DNA of 64,000 bases from Hermatobates lingyangjiaoensis (GCA_026182355.1 JAPFBL010000223.1:1193583-1257582), one strand, 5' to 3'. Positions 32,361 through 43,830 are shown, numbered from the stretch's first letter. Translations and numbers: made by a program. Notes: generated by a model not told the origin, from the letters alone.

Positions 32361-33389
32361 CGTTACTTTTATTGTTCTTATGGAATAATTATGTTGGTAC
32401 AACCTTTCTTTGAGAAAACGACTAGTTTCACCATAGTAACACTTGTCACAGTCTTTACATTTGATGGCATAAATGAGGTTACTTTGTAACTCCTTCGGTA
32501 TTTTTTCTTTCAAATTTGAAAATAAAGATTTATTTTTTCTTTTATTATAAAATGCCAGTGTAACTTCAGGTACGTTTCGTTTGAACACTTTTCTAATTGA
32601 TTGTGATAAGCCCTCAACATAAGGAAATTTGAAATACTTCCTATTTGTAACTTCCAGTTCAGCATGATCTTCATTTGAATGTGCTGGTTGCTGTCTTAAA
32701 TATCTTAACCAATATCGTTCAACTAAGTTCTTCGGATAACAATTTTTCTGTAACAATAATTTCACCCTTTTCTTATTTTCATTTAGAAAACATGGACTAC
32801 TTATTTCAATAACTTTTTTAACCAAATTTTGGACGCAATTTAATTTTTGGTTTATAGCATGAGAAGAATGGTAGTTCAGGATTCTTGCAGCACTGGTAGG
32901 TTTTTTAAACCAATCCGTTAAGATATTGCCATTTTCACCTCTTATAACTTTCACATCTAAGAATGGCAGATTTCCATCTTTCTCTACTTCACAAGTGAAT
33001 TGTAGACGATTATGAAAAGAATTAAATATATTTAATACATTCTCTTCTTCTCCCTTTTCAATAATTAAAAACAAATCGTCCACATATAATTTAATAAATT
33101 TCACCTTCGTACCTAATTTATTGATACTGTTTTCCAATAGTTCAATCATAACTATATTTGCGAGAACTGGTGAAATTGGTGATCCCATTGGTAATCCATA
33201 TTTTTGTTTATAAATAGTACCATCAAAGGTGAAATACCTTGCTTCACATATAAGGTCCAGTATAGAAAGGAAAACCTTTTTCGACATTCCAACCTGTGAA
33301 CTAATCTTATTCCACTGTTTATTTACTAAATCAAATGCTAGATCTAAAGGTATATTAGTAAACAACGACTGAACATCTAGTGAAATCAT
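32349..33389 (-). CDS. PLE reverse transcriptase with nuclease start (346 aa)
   Basis: Long open frame. ISLDVQSLFTNIPLDLAF at the start is motif A (the Met is internal; coding similarity continues upstream to ~33446). KYGLPMGSPISPVLANI (~64-80) is motif B and KLYVDDLFLIIE (~104-115) the catalytic motif C with both Asp. FLDVKV and DWFKKPTSAARILNYHSSH (~145-180) mark the PLE thumb. Near the C-terminus NLIYAIKCKDCDKCYYGETS holds a GIY-YIG-like block with Cys pairs; the first Gly is Leu, and YIG is YYG. A frameshift at ~32360 moves the rest of the nuclease to another frame. Confidence 0.85.
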   Translation of the reverse strand: MISLDVQSLFTNIPLDLAFDLVNKQWNKISSQVGMSKKVFLSILDLICEARYFTFDGTIYKQKYGLPMGSPISPVLANIVMIELLENSINKLGTKVKFIKLYVDDLFLIIEKGEEENVLNIFNSFHNRLQFTCEVEKDGNLPFLDVKVIRGENGNILTDWFKKPTSAARILNYHSSHAINQKLNCVQNLVKKVIEISSPCFLNENKKRVKLLLQKNCYPKNLVERYWLRYLRQQPAHSNEDHAELEVTNRKYFKFPYVEGLSQSIRKVFKRNVPEVTLAFYNKRKNKSLFSNLKEKIPKELQSNLIYAIKCKDCDKCYYGETSRFLKERLYQHNYSIRTIKVTQQP

Positions 33390-33586
33390 AATTACGTCAT
33401 CACTTAGTATTTGATTTGAAAGGGTTTGTTTGAATTCTAATGAATTTTCTTACTTCTGTAAGTAATATTGTTTTATGTATATCTGAAATATTTCTGCTTG
33501 TAATATTCATAAGTTGTAACAATCCATTTTCATATTGTGTATATGTTTGATGTTGATATGTGATTTCTTATTATCCTTTGTTTGTA

Positions 33587-33626
33587 GGCCTATGAAAAAG
33601 GTTTTAAATAAAACCGAAACGTTGGC
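33587..33626 (+). ncRNA. Hammerhead-like motif, PLE2/family A type
   Basis: GCC, CTATGAAAAA-type box, GGTTTT, AAAT loop, AAAACC, GAA, ACGT, T, GGC. Stem II is 6 bp, ACGT is self-complementary and GCC/GGC can form stem I. The first box departs from CTGANGA, so catalysis is doubtful. Inverted partner: 31825-31863 on the minus strand. Confidence 0.5.
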
Positions 33627-33734
33627 AACGAGAGTTTGATTTTTTATCCTGGAAAATTGACCGAACCCCGATTAGAGAACACACCTATTCTATCAAACGG
33701 TCGATATATTATTGAATCTGTTATATATATATAT

Positions 33735-34320
33735 ATATAAAACTAAAGTTTATCGGGACTAGGTCAGTTCTTGAGATTCAAATTAAACTCTTATTGCCAA
33801 CGTTTTGGTCTTTATTTAAAACCTTTTTCATAGGCAGAAGTATAAATTTTGAAACAGAAAATTTCCATGCATATGAAAAAAGTTTTAAATAAAGACCGAA
33901 ACGTTGGCAATGAGAGTTTAATTTGAACCTGAAGAACTGACTGAGTCCCAATAAACTTTAGTTTTGTTTCTATTCCACGGTCGCTACTTTTATCAATATA
34001 TATACATATATATTTATATAGGTGTTTTATCTAATCGCGATATGGTCAAATTTTCTAGGTTCAAATCAGTTGAGTCACTTTAGATTAGATAATAAACCTA
34101 TTCTATCAACCGGTTGATATATAACAATTAAAATAAACGGTCCAGCGGACTTTTTTTAAAATAAAATAAATTCAAAACGAAGGAAACACACAGAAAGACA
34201 CAGACATAACTCACATCGATATTTCGACCATCGTCGTCATCAGGAGGTGTGAAGAGCGAAGACCAAAGAGTCCCGCAGGAAGACAGGGCGGTACTCAGCA
34301 GCTGCTATTTTAGAATTTAA
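33735..34320. repeat. Family A head-to-head PLE tails, then a family C tail
   Basis: 33745-33840 (minus) and 33870-33965 (plus) share attaaactc, ccaacgttt and ttgaac/ctgaagaactgac words; TA runs lie on both sides. At 34125-34320 a minus-strand family C tail follows, with core cctgatgacgacgatgg and gggactctttggtc. Confidence 0.65.
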
Positions 34321-34329
34321 ATGATTTAA

Positions 34330-35100
34330 TAACATTAATACTGAGTAGAAGAAACAGTCCTTTCAAAGTTTATAAAAAAGTTGACTCTTGGAATTTACTC
34401 ACTGAGAAAAAAAAAATCATTAAAAACTAAAGTGGATCCTATAACCTATTTTAAACAGGATATTTTTGATATTTGGAAAAATCGAAATAGTTTGTATTCA
34501 ATAATTAGTAGATAGGGTGCGAAGTGGGAAGACAAGGTGATAAGTGCCTATATCTTGGCTATTCCAAGAGGTCTGAACACCTGAAGTCACGTCTTCAGCT
34601 TAAACCAATAAGTGTGTCGGATGGTGAAATGAGAAGAGGATTGAATATGAAGAAGAAAAGAGTTGGAGGAAGTAAGTAAACAAGACGGGTCACGTAATGG
34701 GCGACGTGATGCAGCAGCTATTGGGTAGCGTCTGCCTACACTACTGCTTTCACCTCCATATCTTCTGTCAGAAGCAAGAAAAAACATAATATACTCTCAG
34801 GAAAAATTAGCTAAAACAGTAAATTATTAAACTATTTAATTTTATTTTACTATAAATAATGTATAATGATCATGAAAAAAATCGATCTCGAATTTTATCG
34901 CTTTGATGTCCTCAAAGTTCTCTTATGGCGGGTTTTCGGTGATGTTGGCGCACGTGTGTATGTGTGAAGATGTTTATCAAAAAAATGTAGCGACTCTACA
35001 GTCCACTAAGACCATAATTATTTGAGTGGATAGCAACAGGCAGGTTACTATATAATTATACGTACGAGTATGTACTACGTAATTATACGTATATAATTAT
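34330..35100. other. Intergenic stretch, nothing recognised
   Basis: The ORF at 34587-34787 (minus, 66 aa) is Ser/Arg-rich without a domain. Confidence 0.4.
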
Positions 35101-35107
35101 ATATATA

Positions 35108-37388
35108 TACAAAAACTAAAGTTAATCGGGACTTGGTCAGTTCTTCAGGTTCAAATTAAACTCTCATTGCCAACCTTTCGGTCTTTATTTGAAAACCTTT
35201 TTCATAGGTCTACAAAAACAGAGGAACTATAAGAAATAATACAATATTCAAAAATTAAACATACAGAAAAGTGCAATTAGTTACAATTAAGAAATTACAA
35301 TAGAAATGTTGAGTATAGGTTAGTGGGAAAAACTTACAGAAGTATAAATTTTCAAACAGGAAAACTAAGTATTACATTACAAATTATTTTACAAAGAAAA
35401 ATAGTATGTGGATTTTAACAACAACTGTTGTTAATCTAGATTTTGATGAAATAAAAATAATAGCCAAAGAAATGGATGAACAGAGAAGGAAAACTCTGGA
35501 AATGTTATATATTAGAAAGGACCAGTCATCCATTAATTATAGAAGTGACATTTCAAATTTAAATAGTACTAGCTGATCTACCCGGCCTTACCCGTGAAAC
35601 AATTTAATTCCAACTCTAATAATAAATTACACATAACGAAAACAATTTCAATTTTCTATTGTTCCGTTACACATAACTTTTTTGAGATAAACGAAATTAA
35701 TACAGAATTAAAATTATAGATTAGGCAAACAAGATATTATCTAACACTGATTATAAATTGCACACATTGTCTAATACAATTGGTAGTTGATAGATTAGAT
35801 TAAACAAATAATAAAAAAAATATTTTTTGCCAAACAATACATCAGGAAATGTTGAAAGGAGTCTAAGCTCATTAAATGTGATATGTTTTATCTGTTAAAT
35901 ATAATGACACGAATATAAACCACAAATCGTTTCAATTAGGAGCCAGTTAGTTGAAGAGACTAAGCCATATTACATTACATTTCATTCAATAATTTCAATT
36001 TGAAGACTTCATACAGTTTTAAATGTTTAATTAAAATTATACCAGTAAACAAAATTTTCTCTTAAAAGTTTGAATAACAATATTTTGATGAAATATTATT
36101 TGTTTATGAAGAAGCAGTGTATCGAAAAGTGTCAATTGTGTTCCAAATGCTAAATTCTAAATATATTTTTCATTATGTAATGATAAAAGTTATTATGTTA
36201 AGAACTGTATTTATACCCACAAATACCTACATACAGTGATTAAGTTTTATATATGTACATTTTGATTTGAATATTTCTTCATCCATTTTTTATGGCGTAT
36301 ATATTCCCTTATAAGTTTTACTGATTTAGACATTCATAAACGTCTTCTAGTTAGATATCATTGATATATATAATAACTTATCATTTTGCCTATATGGAGT
36401 AGGGCCTGATACTAATTACTAATAATTAAATATTTTAAACAATCAAATTAATCAATGAGAAATAAATAAAGAAGCCTTACAATTATTAAACTTAAACAAA
36501 ATACTTTAACTATTCTTTTAAGATTAGAATTAATGGTTCAAATACTATCGTTATTATTCGTAATATTATCATGCATACTTAAAGTTAACAGGTTATTATT
36601 TAACGCATAACTTTCTTTAATGCTTAAAGCATGTTAAACCAATTAGATATGAAAAGTTAATTGTAAGCTATTGATAATAACTAAAGCTTTGTTAACGTTA
36701 ATAAGAAACCCATATAAAATTACAATAATTGTCTTTAATGTCAATCTGAAAACAATAATAAAATTTCTGGTAACTAGTTATTTCCAATTGAACAAAGCAT
36801 GTGGAAAAATTATCATAAAGATTAATCTACCTGTTGCCGCCATTACCAATTAAAGTCAAAATGTAAACAAACAGGTTATACAGACAAATTTTTGAGGTTT
36901 TTGGGCCCTAGGGGGCCTGGGTTAGGCTGCCCCCTAGAGTTTAATAGCCTAAAACCACCCCAAGACATGTAGAAAGTGCCTTGCAAAAGAATTTTTGAAA
37001 AAGGTCCATTGTAGGCCAAATGCATAAGGTACAAACATTCATACATACATACAGAGCCACGAGGAGAATTTATATATAGATTTATTCGGGTGTGTTAAGT
37101 TAAACATTGTTGATAGATGAAAAATTGTGTTAGTGACTTTTTGGTTGTCTGGTGAAATTTGGTTACCTTGCTTGGTTATTTCAGTTCAGTGTCACGTTCT
37201 CATTCAGACTACAGTTGTTGTTAAAATCCACATAATATTTTTCTTTGTAAAATAATTTGTAATGTAATACTTAGGTTTTCTGTTTCAAGATTTATACTTC
37301 TGTAAGTTTTGTCACTAACCTATAGTCAAAATTTCTATTCTAATTTCTTAATTGTAACTAATTGTACTTTTCTGTATGTTATGCAGAA
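35108..37388 (+). mobile_element. Penelope-like element copy, interrupted by a Helitron
   Basis: Inverted arms 35258-35427 and 37211-37380 surround a short coding remnant (35437-35568) and its 3' UTR. The left side extends to a family A tail (35108-35215). The plus-strand coding piece reads DFDEIKIIAKEMDEQRRKTL then EMLYIRKDQSSINYRSDIS, the C-terminal tail after the PLE nuclease. A minus-strand Helitron (35569-37080) splits it. Joining the flanks restores the colinear sequence seen uninterrupted at 11.1 kb. Confidence 0.8.
35569..37080 (-). mobile_element. Non-autonomous Helitron with both ends and A/T target
   Basis: On the minus strand it begins TCTATATATAAATTCTC at 37080 and ends ggccgggtagatcagCTAG at 35569, the 5' TC and 3' CTAG ends of Helitrons. 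It sits between A and T with no target duplication, as Helitrons do. The 1512-bp interior has no Rep or helicase ORF; the GC-richer block near 36890-36960 lies just inside the 5' end. The paralogous empty site is at ~11.1 kb. Confidence 0.85.
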
Positions 37389-37429
37389 TTATTATTATTA
37401 TTAGTATAGCCAATAATATTATACTTGCA

Positions 37430-37554
37430 TATACAACTTGAGTAGCAGGTTGCTTCTCAACGCGAGTACTTCGCACTTCTTCCTGATGACGACGGATGTC
37501 GAAATATTGAAGTGAGTTGTGTAGTGACTTTCTGAGTTCTTTCCAATGTGTTAA

Positions 37555-37603
<49 letters not shown>

Positions 37604-37610
37604 TATACAA
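37430..37610 (+). repeat. Solo PLE tail (family G) ending in (TA)n
   Basis: gcgagtacttcgcacttctt, a ribozyme-like core and gtgttaaagttt are followed by (TA)n at 37559-37601. A minus-strand copy lies at 56,255-56,375. Confidence 0.7.
37474..37514 (+). ncRNA. Hammerhead-like ribozyme motif, PLE family G
   Basis: CACTTC, TTC, CTGATGA, C, GAC, GGAT, GTC, GAA, ATAT, T, GAAGTG. The outer CACTTC/GAAGTG pairs perfectly as stem I with a three-base bulge. Stem II is 3 bp. Confidence 0.6.
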
Positions 37611-37699
37611 TCACAATAAACACGTGATGAAACTAATGAACGTATAAGCCACAAGGAAAAGTAAAAAAACACAGAAAATATGATCTAAGGCCTTTCAAT

Positions 37700-37764
37700 T
37701 ATATGTCATCAAAGAGAAACTAGATATTGATAACAATAATTATGACTGTATTGACTATATTGAT

Positions 37765-37795
<31 letters not shown>

Positions 37796-38380
37796 GATTT
37801 AGATGTCAACCTGAAGAAGAACATAACAGAAGTTGTTAGTTTTCATATTAATCTTTTTTTTCGTAGAAACCGATTCTTTTGTCTGCGTTAATGACCTAAT
37901 TTTGAAATTACTGCAATTTATGAATATTTACAACGCACTATGATCATGTCAGTTGATATTAAAATGTATAGTATATCTACCTAAACAATCTACACTGGGT
38001 TTTAAGTTGACTTCTCATCTAGTGTATAACTCTGTTCAACTTTCAAGCAATGCTGAGAGTTTGTTGTTGGCATAGTTAGAGGTTTTAGGTGCAAATTGGT
38101 GATTACTGCTTCTGGGCTCTTAGTGAGGCATCAGTTCAGAAATTTGATGTCTTCATTAAAGAGAAATTCGATCATCTAGTTACAGACAGAGAGTAATAGA
38201 CCAATTAAACACACTACGTCTATTCAAGGATTACACTAGTTACAGTTATTTAAGGTCAAAATACAGGAATGTTAAATCAATTCTTGCCTGCTTTGTCACT
38301 ATCAAAACGATGAAAGACATTTTGATAAATAGCGTTATTACTTGTAGCGCAACAGTCATAATATGCCAAGGGATGTGGGA
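37700..38380. other. Intergenic stretch with a short (TA)n
   Basis: (TA)n at ~37768-37794; otherwise no feature recognised. Confidence 0.45.
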
Positions 38381-38383
38381 GTA

Positions 38384-38508
38384 CCTTGGAATTTAATACA
38401 CCTCACTCTAGTGCAAAAAATAGTTCGGGTTTTAGAAGATTGTAGAATGTAAACCTTGAAAACCCGAACTATTTTTTGCACTAGAGTGAGGTGTATTAAA
38501 TTCCAAGG
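38384..38508. repeat. Perfect 50-bp hairpin
   Basis: Arms 38384-38433 and 38459-38508 are exact reverse complements over 50 bp, with a 25-base loop. They begin ccttggaatttaatacacc and end ccaagg. The arms contain ctctagtgcaaaaaatagttc. No ORF is inside. It lies beside the GC-rich dispersed repeat at 38510-38820. Confidence 0.95.
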
Positions 38509-38509
38509 G

Positions 38510-38820
38510 CTACATCGGGCCTATAAAATCCAGCCTGCCTCGACCCGGCCATTGGGTATATATTGGAGTTTATTCTCCACCAGCCAAGCAACCACGGCCA
38601 AATGTTGTATCTAAACTATTTAGTTTACAACAAACATTCCTTAGATTAATAATCATACATCCATTTAGTATACATATTATAAAAAAATATATATTTATTC
38701 AAAAAAAGTTAGCAAGAGAGAAGCCAGGGCCCGATCTGAAGGTAATAATTGACATTTTGGGTCCAACCCGGCCTGAATTTCTGTTCAGGTCCGGCATGGA
38801 ATCGTGCTAGGGCATATGCT
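38510..38820 (-). repeat. Dispersed repeat with GC-rich ends, copy 2
   Basis: Inverted relative to 12600-12870; shares taataattgacattttgggtcc with it, plus cgacccggcc and cccggcctgaa near the ends. Confidence 0.5.
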
Positions 38821-38829
38821 TTTACTTGC

Positions 38830-39146
38830 GGGCCAGGTGAGCTCAGTGGTTAACGTACTAACCTTTAAACTGGTAGGTCTGGGGTTCGATTCCCACTTAG
38901 CCCTCGATTTATTCAAGTGAGAGGTGAATAAATCTGAGCACGTATTCCCTCAGAGAGGACGTTAGGCTGTCTGTCCCGAGCCTGTACGATGTCAGGTACT
39001 CGTTAAAGATCCCTACTCTGAATACACTTGAGTTAGACAAAATTTTGGACTCCCAATGTAAAATCAAGCTTCATTGTGTGGTATCACAAAGGATCCAATG
39101 TTTGGCCTACGTGTGTTCCCTTGTGGGACAGACACTCCAACCTAAA
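38830..39146 (+). mobile_element. tRNA-derived SINE copy, well preserved
   Basis: The head gggccaggtgagctcagtgg has the A box, and ggttcgattcccac the B box, the closest to a tRNA among the copies here. The body matches the 6.2-kb copy throughout. The tail ends ccaacctaaag without a long repeat. Confidence 0.85.
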
Positions 39147-39429
39147 GGACTGCCTAGTACTACTACCACTACTTCTAGAATCTTACCTCTAGTATAATGT
39201 AAAAGCTGTTACTAAGCGAATATTATGTCGCTTACAATACTATGTCAGTTATTACAAAACGAAGTCCTTGTCTGCCTCGGAGCGACTCGTTTCTGTCCTC
39301 CTGATGATGAAGCCAGTGACATATAATAATGAGTTCCTGTTTCATTTCTGGGTGTTCTTTTTGTCAATGTAGTTTATATATATATATATATATTAGTATA
39401 AATGGGCAGCAAATCTTCTTGAAGACAAA

Positions 39430-40528
39430 TTGAATTAAAGTATGCAGCAGCTTCTGCATTAACGACCTTTTTGCTGATGGCCTCGATTTTTCTAACTATC
39501 TTCCGGTGATGCTGAGGCAACTTCCATATATGCTGGGCCAGAGACATTGAGAAAACCAATATCAAACAACTTTAATGGATCACAAAAACACTGGGTTCAA
39601 ACAAGCTTTCGACCACACATTGGTCATCTTCGGGTTAACTATTTAATTTAATTTCACTACTATTTAATTAATTAATGTTAATATAATTAACTGAAAAGTA
39701 ATTTTTAAAATTAAACATAACAATTTTAACAAATATAAAACAAATGATACAGTGGGTGAGATGAAAACAAAGAGCAGGTTCCAGCAAGGTTGCAACAACA
39801 TACAGCTTTGCCCCTCAATTGCTATCAACCCTACTGGGCTCTAACTCTCTAACAAATTTAAAACTATTATCGAAAGTAGTACTACTTGGATCACATTGAG
39901 GTCATAATTTTGAATGTTGAGGTTGGGGTTGACATCTTTGATATAAAGTGGATGGAACTTCGGTACTTCATTATAATAACGACAAAGATAGATTAACTAT
40001 CCTTGAAGCCCTTTATATCAAAGATGTCAACCCCAACCTCAACATTCAAAATTATGACCTCAATGTGATCCCAAGTAGTACTACTTTCGATAATAGTTTT
40101 AAATTTGTTAGAGAGTTAGAGCCCAGTAGGGTTGATAGCAATTGAGGGGCAAAGCTGTATGTTGTTGCAACCTTGCTGGAACCTGCTCTTTGTTTTCATC
40201 TCACCCACTGTATCATTTGTTTTATTTGTTAAAATTGTTATGTTTAATTTTAAAAATTACTTTTCAGTTAATTATATTAACATTCATTAATTAAATAGTA
40301 GTGAAATTAAATTAAATAGTTAACCCGAAGATGACCAATGTGTGGTCGAAAGCTTGTTTGAACCCAGTGTTTTTGTGATCCATTAAAGTTGTTTGATATT
40401 GGTTTTCTCAATGTCTCTGGCCCAGCATATATGGAAGTTGCCTCAGCATCATCGGAAGATAGTTAGAAAAATCGAGGCCATCAGCAAAAAGGTCGTTAAT
40501 GCAGAAGCTGCTGCATACTTTAATTCAA
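39430..40528 (+). mobile_element. PLE remnant forming a 519-bp inverted repeat
   Basis: Arms 39430-39948 and 40011-40528 are almost identical in inverted orientation, with a 62-bp spacer. The plus-strand frame 39948-40145 encodes TILEALYIKDVNPNLNIQNY, the PLE post-nuclease C-terminus. It is followed by the 3' UTR and a tail with a ribozyme-like motif. So the element is truncated to its last ~65 codons and joined to an inverted copy of the same region, which includes coding sequence. TA runs lie outside both ends. Confidence 0.8.
40321..40360 (+). ncRNA. Hammerhead-like ribozyme motif, PLE family O
   Basis: AAC, CCGAAGA, T, GACCA, loop, TGGTC, GAA, AGCT, T, GTT. Stem II is 5 bp and AGCT is self-complementary. 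The second core base is C instead of T. Inverted partner on the minus strand at 39599-39637. Confidence 0.55.
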
Positions 40529-40559
40529 TATATATATATATATATCAAGAGTACTATAA

Positions 40560-41860
40560 TACAAAGTTAATTAGAATGTAAACGTTGAATTATGTATTCA
40601 ATTTTCAATAAATTAAACTTTCAGGATTAGACATGAAAAAAAAATCTACTTTAATGTCGCTAAAGCGAAGGACATTGAGAAGGGAGGGAAATTAGGTGAA
40701 TATTTCATGCAGAGAAAAGTCAGATAGCGTGGACTTCCTTTGTTTCATCTTGCGAATTGCAATTAACTTGTCTCTCTGATTCTCTATCTTTCTCTTCATG
40801 TTTCTTGCTCTCACTCTCTCTCTCTCTCTCTCTCTTCTGTTCTCTTGCTCTAGTATCTTTAAACACAAATGAGATGGGAAATAAGAATGAATAGCTTAGA
40901 TTTTTTTTACGTTTAGATAAGCGTAAAGTAATTGCACCACGTTATTTATTAAAAAAAAATACATTTACTTGTCATTATTGCTATCTGAAGTCAATCAAAA
41001 TTAATAAGAAAACTATTTTAAAAATTTATATGGAACCGAATTAACTAAAATGTCGAAAAAGTATTTAAACAACAATAAAAAACAAATGATCATTTTAATG
41101 AATTCCTTCTAAATTAATGTAATAAATATAAATTAGTTATTTATTTCCATCATTATTTGATAACATTGTATTTCATTTCTGTTTATTGATGTTTGATATT
41201 ATTTCGATACGATAACTAATAGAAAGCTAAACTTCGAAATAATTTTTTTTATTAAAATTAACGAAAACAAAATTATCTTTGTCAAACATTAGGAAAAAAA
41301 AGTTTTCAAATTATTTTATCACAAACGGTATACTGTAAGTAATGTAAGAAATAATGGTAGCATTTGAATATTATGTTTTCATAGTGGTGGAAAGTGTAAT
41401 ATATTATAGAACGTTATGTGGTTGGTAGATGCCCATGTCAACTTAGGTGTTCAAGACGTCTGATCAAAGTCTTTTCATAGTAAAGCAATTACAATGCTTT
41501 ACTATGTATGCTTTTATTACTTTAAATAAAATAATTTATATTATACTTATATATTTGAAGATAGCAAAACTAAAAATACCAAAATTTAGAAAAATGTAAG
41601 AAAACTGTGAGAAAAAATTTCACGTCATTGAATCAAGAAAGAAGTAGATTAACATTAGTATGCGTTTTATAATAAAGAAGGAAAGAGCACATTTCTCATA
41701 CTTCAACACTCCCCAAAAATAATAGGGATCAAAAACAGACAAAGAATTAAGTTTTGTTCAAGAATCATATAGTTAGACTTGAACACTTGGAAGACTGTCC
41801 ATCAAAGAGGGAAGTCAATACATATCATTAGCTAAATAAGATGTATCATTTAAGTATATA
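40560..41860. other. Intergenic stretch with a (CT)n run
   Basis: (CT)n at ~40812-40836. Otherwise AT-rich DNA without ORFs or repeat ends. Confidence 0.5.
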
Positions 41861-41869
41861 TATACATAT

Positions 41870-42195
41870 ATATCAAGATTTCACAAATCTTTTTGTGAAA
41901 CAAACCCCAAGCAATGCTTGTTGCGGTTGAACGATCTTAGTCTTGTTTTCCCATTTCATTTTGTGGTTTGATCATTGATATATATATATATATTTATATA
42001 TAAAAACATTTAACATAAAACGTGAAAGAACAATCAATGATCAAACCACAATAACAAATGGGAAAACAAGACTAAAATCTTTCAACCGTAACAAGGCTTT
42101 CAAGTGACTCTGACGAAGACCGCTTGTTACTGTTGAAAGATTTTAGTCTTGTTTTCCCATTTTTTATTGTGGTTTGATCATTGATTGATATAATG
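41870..42195. repeat. Family F PLE tails, one solo and one head-to-head pair
   Basis: 41880-41965 is a plus-strand tail with a deleted core. 42010-42110 (minus) and 42110-42185 (plus) are inverted copies; the plus one keeps CTGACGA, A, GACCG/CGTT-like stem, GAA, AGATTT, so the stem III word has lost its symmetry here. Confidence 0.65.
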
Positions 42196-42724
42196 ATCAA
42201 GAACCACTATTTATTTGGACTGTTGGAAGTCCTACGATTGTTTAGCAGATGAGGGCTTCAGGCATCTCACAGTCAACCATTCCCTTCATTTTAAAAACCC
42301 TGAAAATGAAGTGCATACTAATGCAATTAGTATCCCTAGATCAAGGAATATTCAAGAGGATGAGCAACCTTGAAACTCAGAATAAGGTTAGTCATAATAT
42401 CCCTTTGTGGAACCTCTTTTTTTATTTCCATTCGACAAATTTTATAATAGTATCTCGTATACACATTGTCTTTTACTATTTCATAGTTCCCTTTCTATTT
42501 TATAACCTTTATATTATCTTATTCTTAAGTTTTTAATATTTCGCATTAAAGAAATTTATTTTAAATAATTTCAATCTATTTACGTTTATGACGTCATACA
42601 CTTGTTAATTAGAACGTGATTCTAATATATCGATACACAAACCGTCAATATGCCGGATTTATTTCAAGCCGCCATTTTACACCTGGTACCCTATTCTACA
42701 TTTCTACCTTGATATTTATATGTA

Positions 42725-42905
42725 TATATATATCAATATCAATGATCAAACCACAATAAGAAATGGGAAAACAAGACTAAGTTCTTATATATATGCTTAA
42801 ATAGCTCAGTGGGGTTTTTGACTTTGACAAAGACCGCTTGTTACAGTTGAATAATTTCAGTCTTTTTTTCCCGTTTCACATTGTAGTTTGATCATTTATA
42901 TAAAT
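42725..42905. repeat. Family F head-to-head PLE tails
   Basis: The minus part, tcaatgatcaaaccacaataag, faces the plus part 42815-42895, tttgacaaagaccgcttg; cores degraded. Confidence 0.55.
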
Positions 42906-42959
42906 CTACTAAAAAAATTGTTCTTGTCCTCTTTTATTCTATTGTATTAGGTAGGTTTT

Positions 42960-43270
42960 GCTTTTGAGAGCTATGTTATATAAATGAAAATAAACTCCTT
43001 CCTAGGCCAACGTTTCTATGTATTGGTACATCACCTTCAGGGATAAAATTAGAGTAAGACTATAATAATTTTAACAAAACAATCTACAACCTACATAGGG
43101 AACTAAATTATTGATGATTTATGTGTTGTTGTCCATAATTTAATTTTCTATATAGGTTGTAGATTGTTTTGTTAAAAGTAGGAATATTATAGTCTTACTC
43201 TAAATTTAGCCCTGAGATGATGTACAAATATATCGAAACGTTAGCCTATGAAAGAGTTTATTTTCTTTTA
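42960..43270. repeat. Head-to-head PLE tails (family M)
   Basis: 42968-43105 (minus) and 43145-43265 (plus) share gtaggttgtagattgttttg, gtcttactcta and aataaactc words. The plus core (43211-43242) has GAA, ACGT, T; the minus copy has CTGAAGG, T, GATGTA/TACAT. The 119-codon ORF downstream is not a gene. Confidence 0.6.
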
Positions 43271-43289
43271 TATGACCCAGCCCTCAAAA

Positions 43290-43816
43290 ACGAAACCTAC
43301 CTAATAATACAATATATATATATATGTGTGTATGTGTGTGTGTGTACAGACTATAGATATATAGATATATTTGTAAAATTTGGTAGCAGTTCTTCCTGTA
43401 TACAAGCATTGTTAATAATAAGACCATATTTGGCTGAAACATGTTTCTTTATAAGTTTCTCAAGTTTTCTAAATAACCCTCTTGTTACTATATCCACAGT
43501 ATATAATATATTACCAATCGTAGACATGTTAAATGACTCCATGTTTCTACTGACCTCAGCCATTATCATGACATAAATAGGTTTTTGAAACAGATAGTAT
43601 CTTTATATAAGAAAGTGAAAACTCATTTATTTCTAGATAACGGCTGAAGTCAGTAGAAACATAAACTAATGTAACACGTCGACGACTGGTAATATATTGA
43701 ATAATCTGGATTTATGAACAAGAAGGTTATTTAGAAAGCTTATAGAAAAATACTTATATAGAAATATAAAACTTTCGATATATAGTTATATAGATTATAT
43801 AGAAAAATTGTGATAC

Positions 43817-43830
<14 letters not shown>
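43290..43830. repeat. Short inverted repeat region, family unknown
   Basis: The segment 43380-43570 (cattgttaataataagacc ... tgactccatgtttctactgacctcagc) has diverged inverted words at 43640-43750 (gctgaagtcagtagaaacat). It may be a further PLE pair. Confidence 0.4.

Larger units (their letters stand above)
31761..33686 (-). mobile_element. Penelope-like element 2, 5'-truncated, inverted terminal repeats
   Basis: Arms of ~240 bp (31761-32003 and 33447-33686) are near-perfect inverted repeats. They enclose a minus-strand body starting inside the reverse transcriptase. The terminal words aggtgtgttctctaatcggg and (TA)n lie outside both ends. Each arm holds a family A/PLE2 ribozyme-like motif. 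A further piece of the same 3' arm lies alone at 44000-44300. Truncation at the RT, with an inverted copy of the tail joined to it, is the same architecture as PLE1. Confidence 0.85.

Noticed and set aside
38830..38910. Genuine tRNA gene
   Set aside because: A and B boxes are present, but the sequence continues into the SINE body shared by six other copies and lacks a proper acceptor stem.
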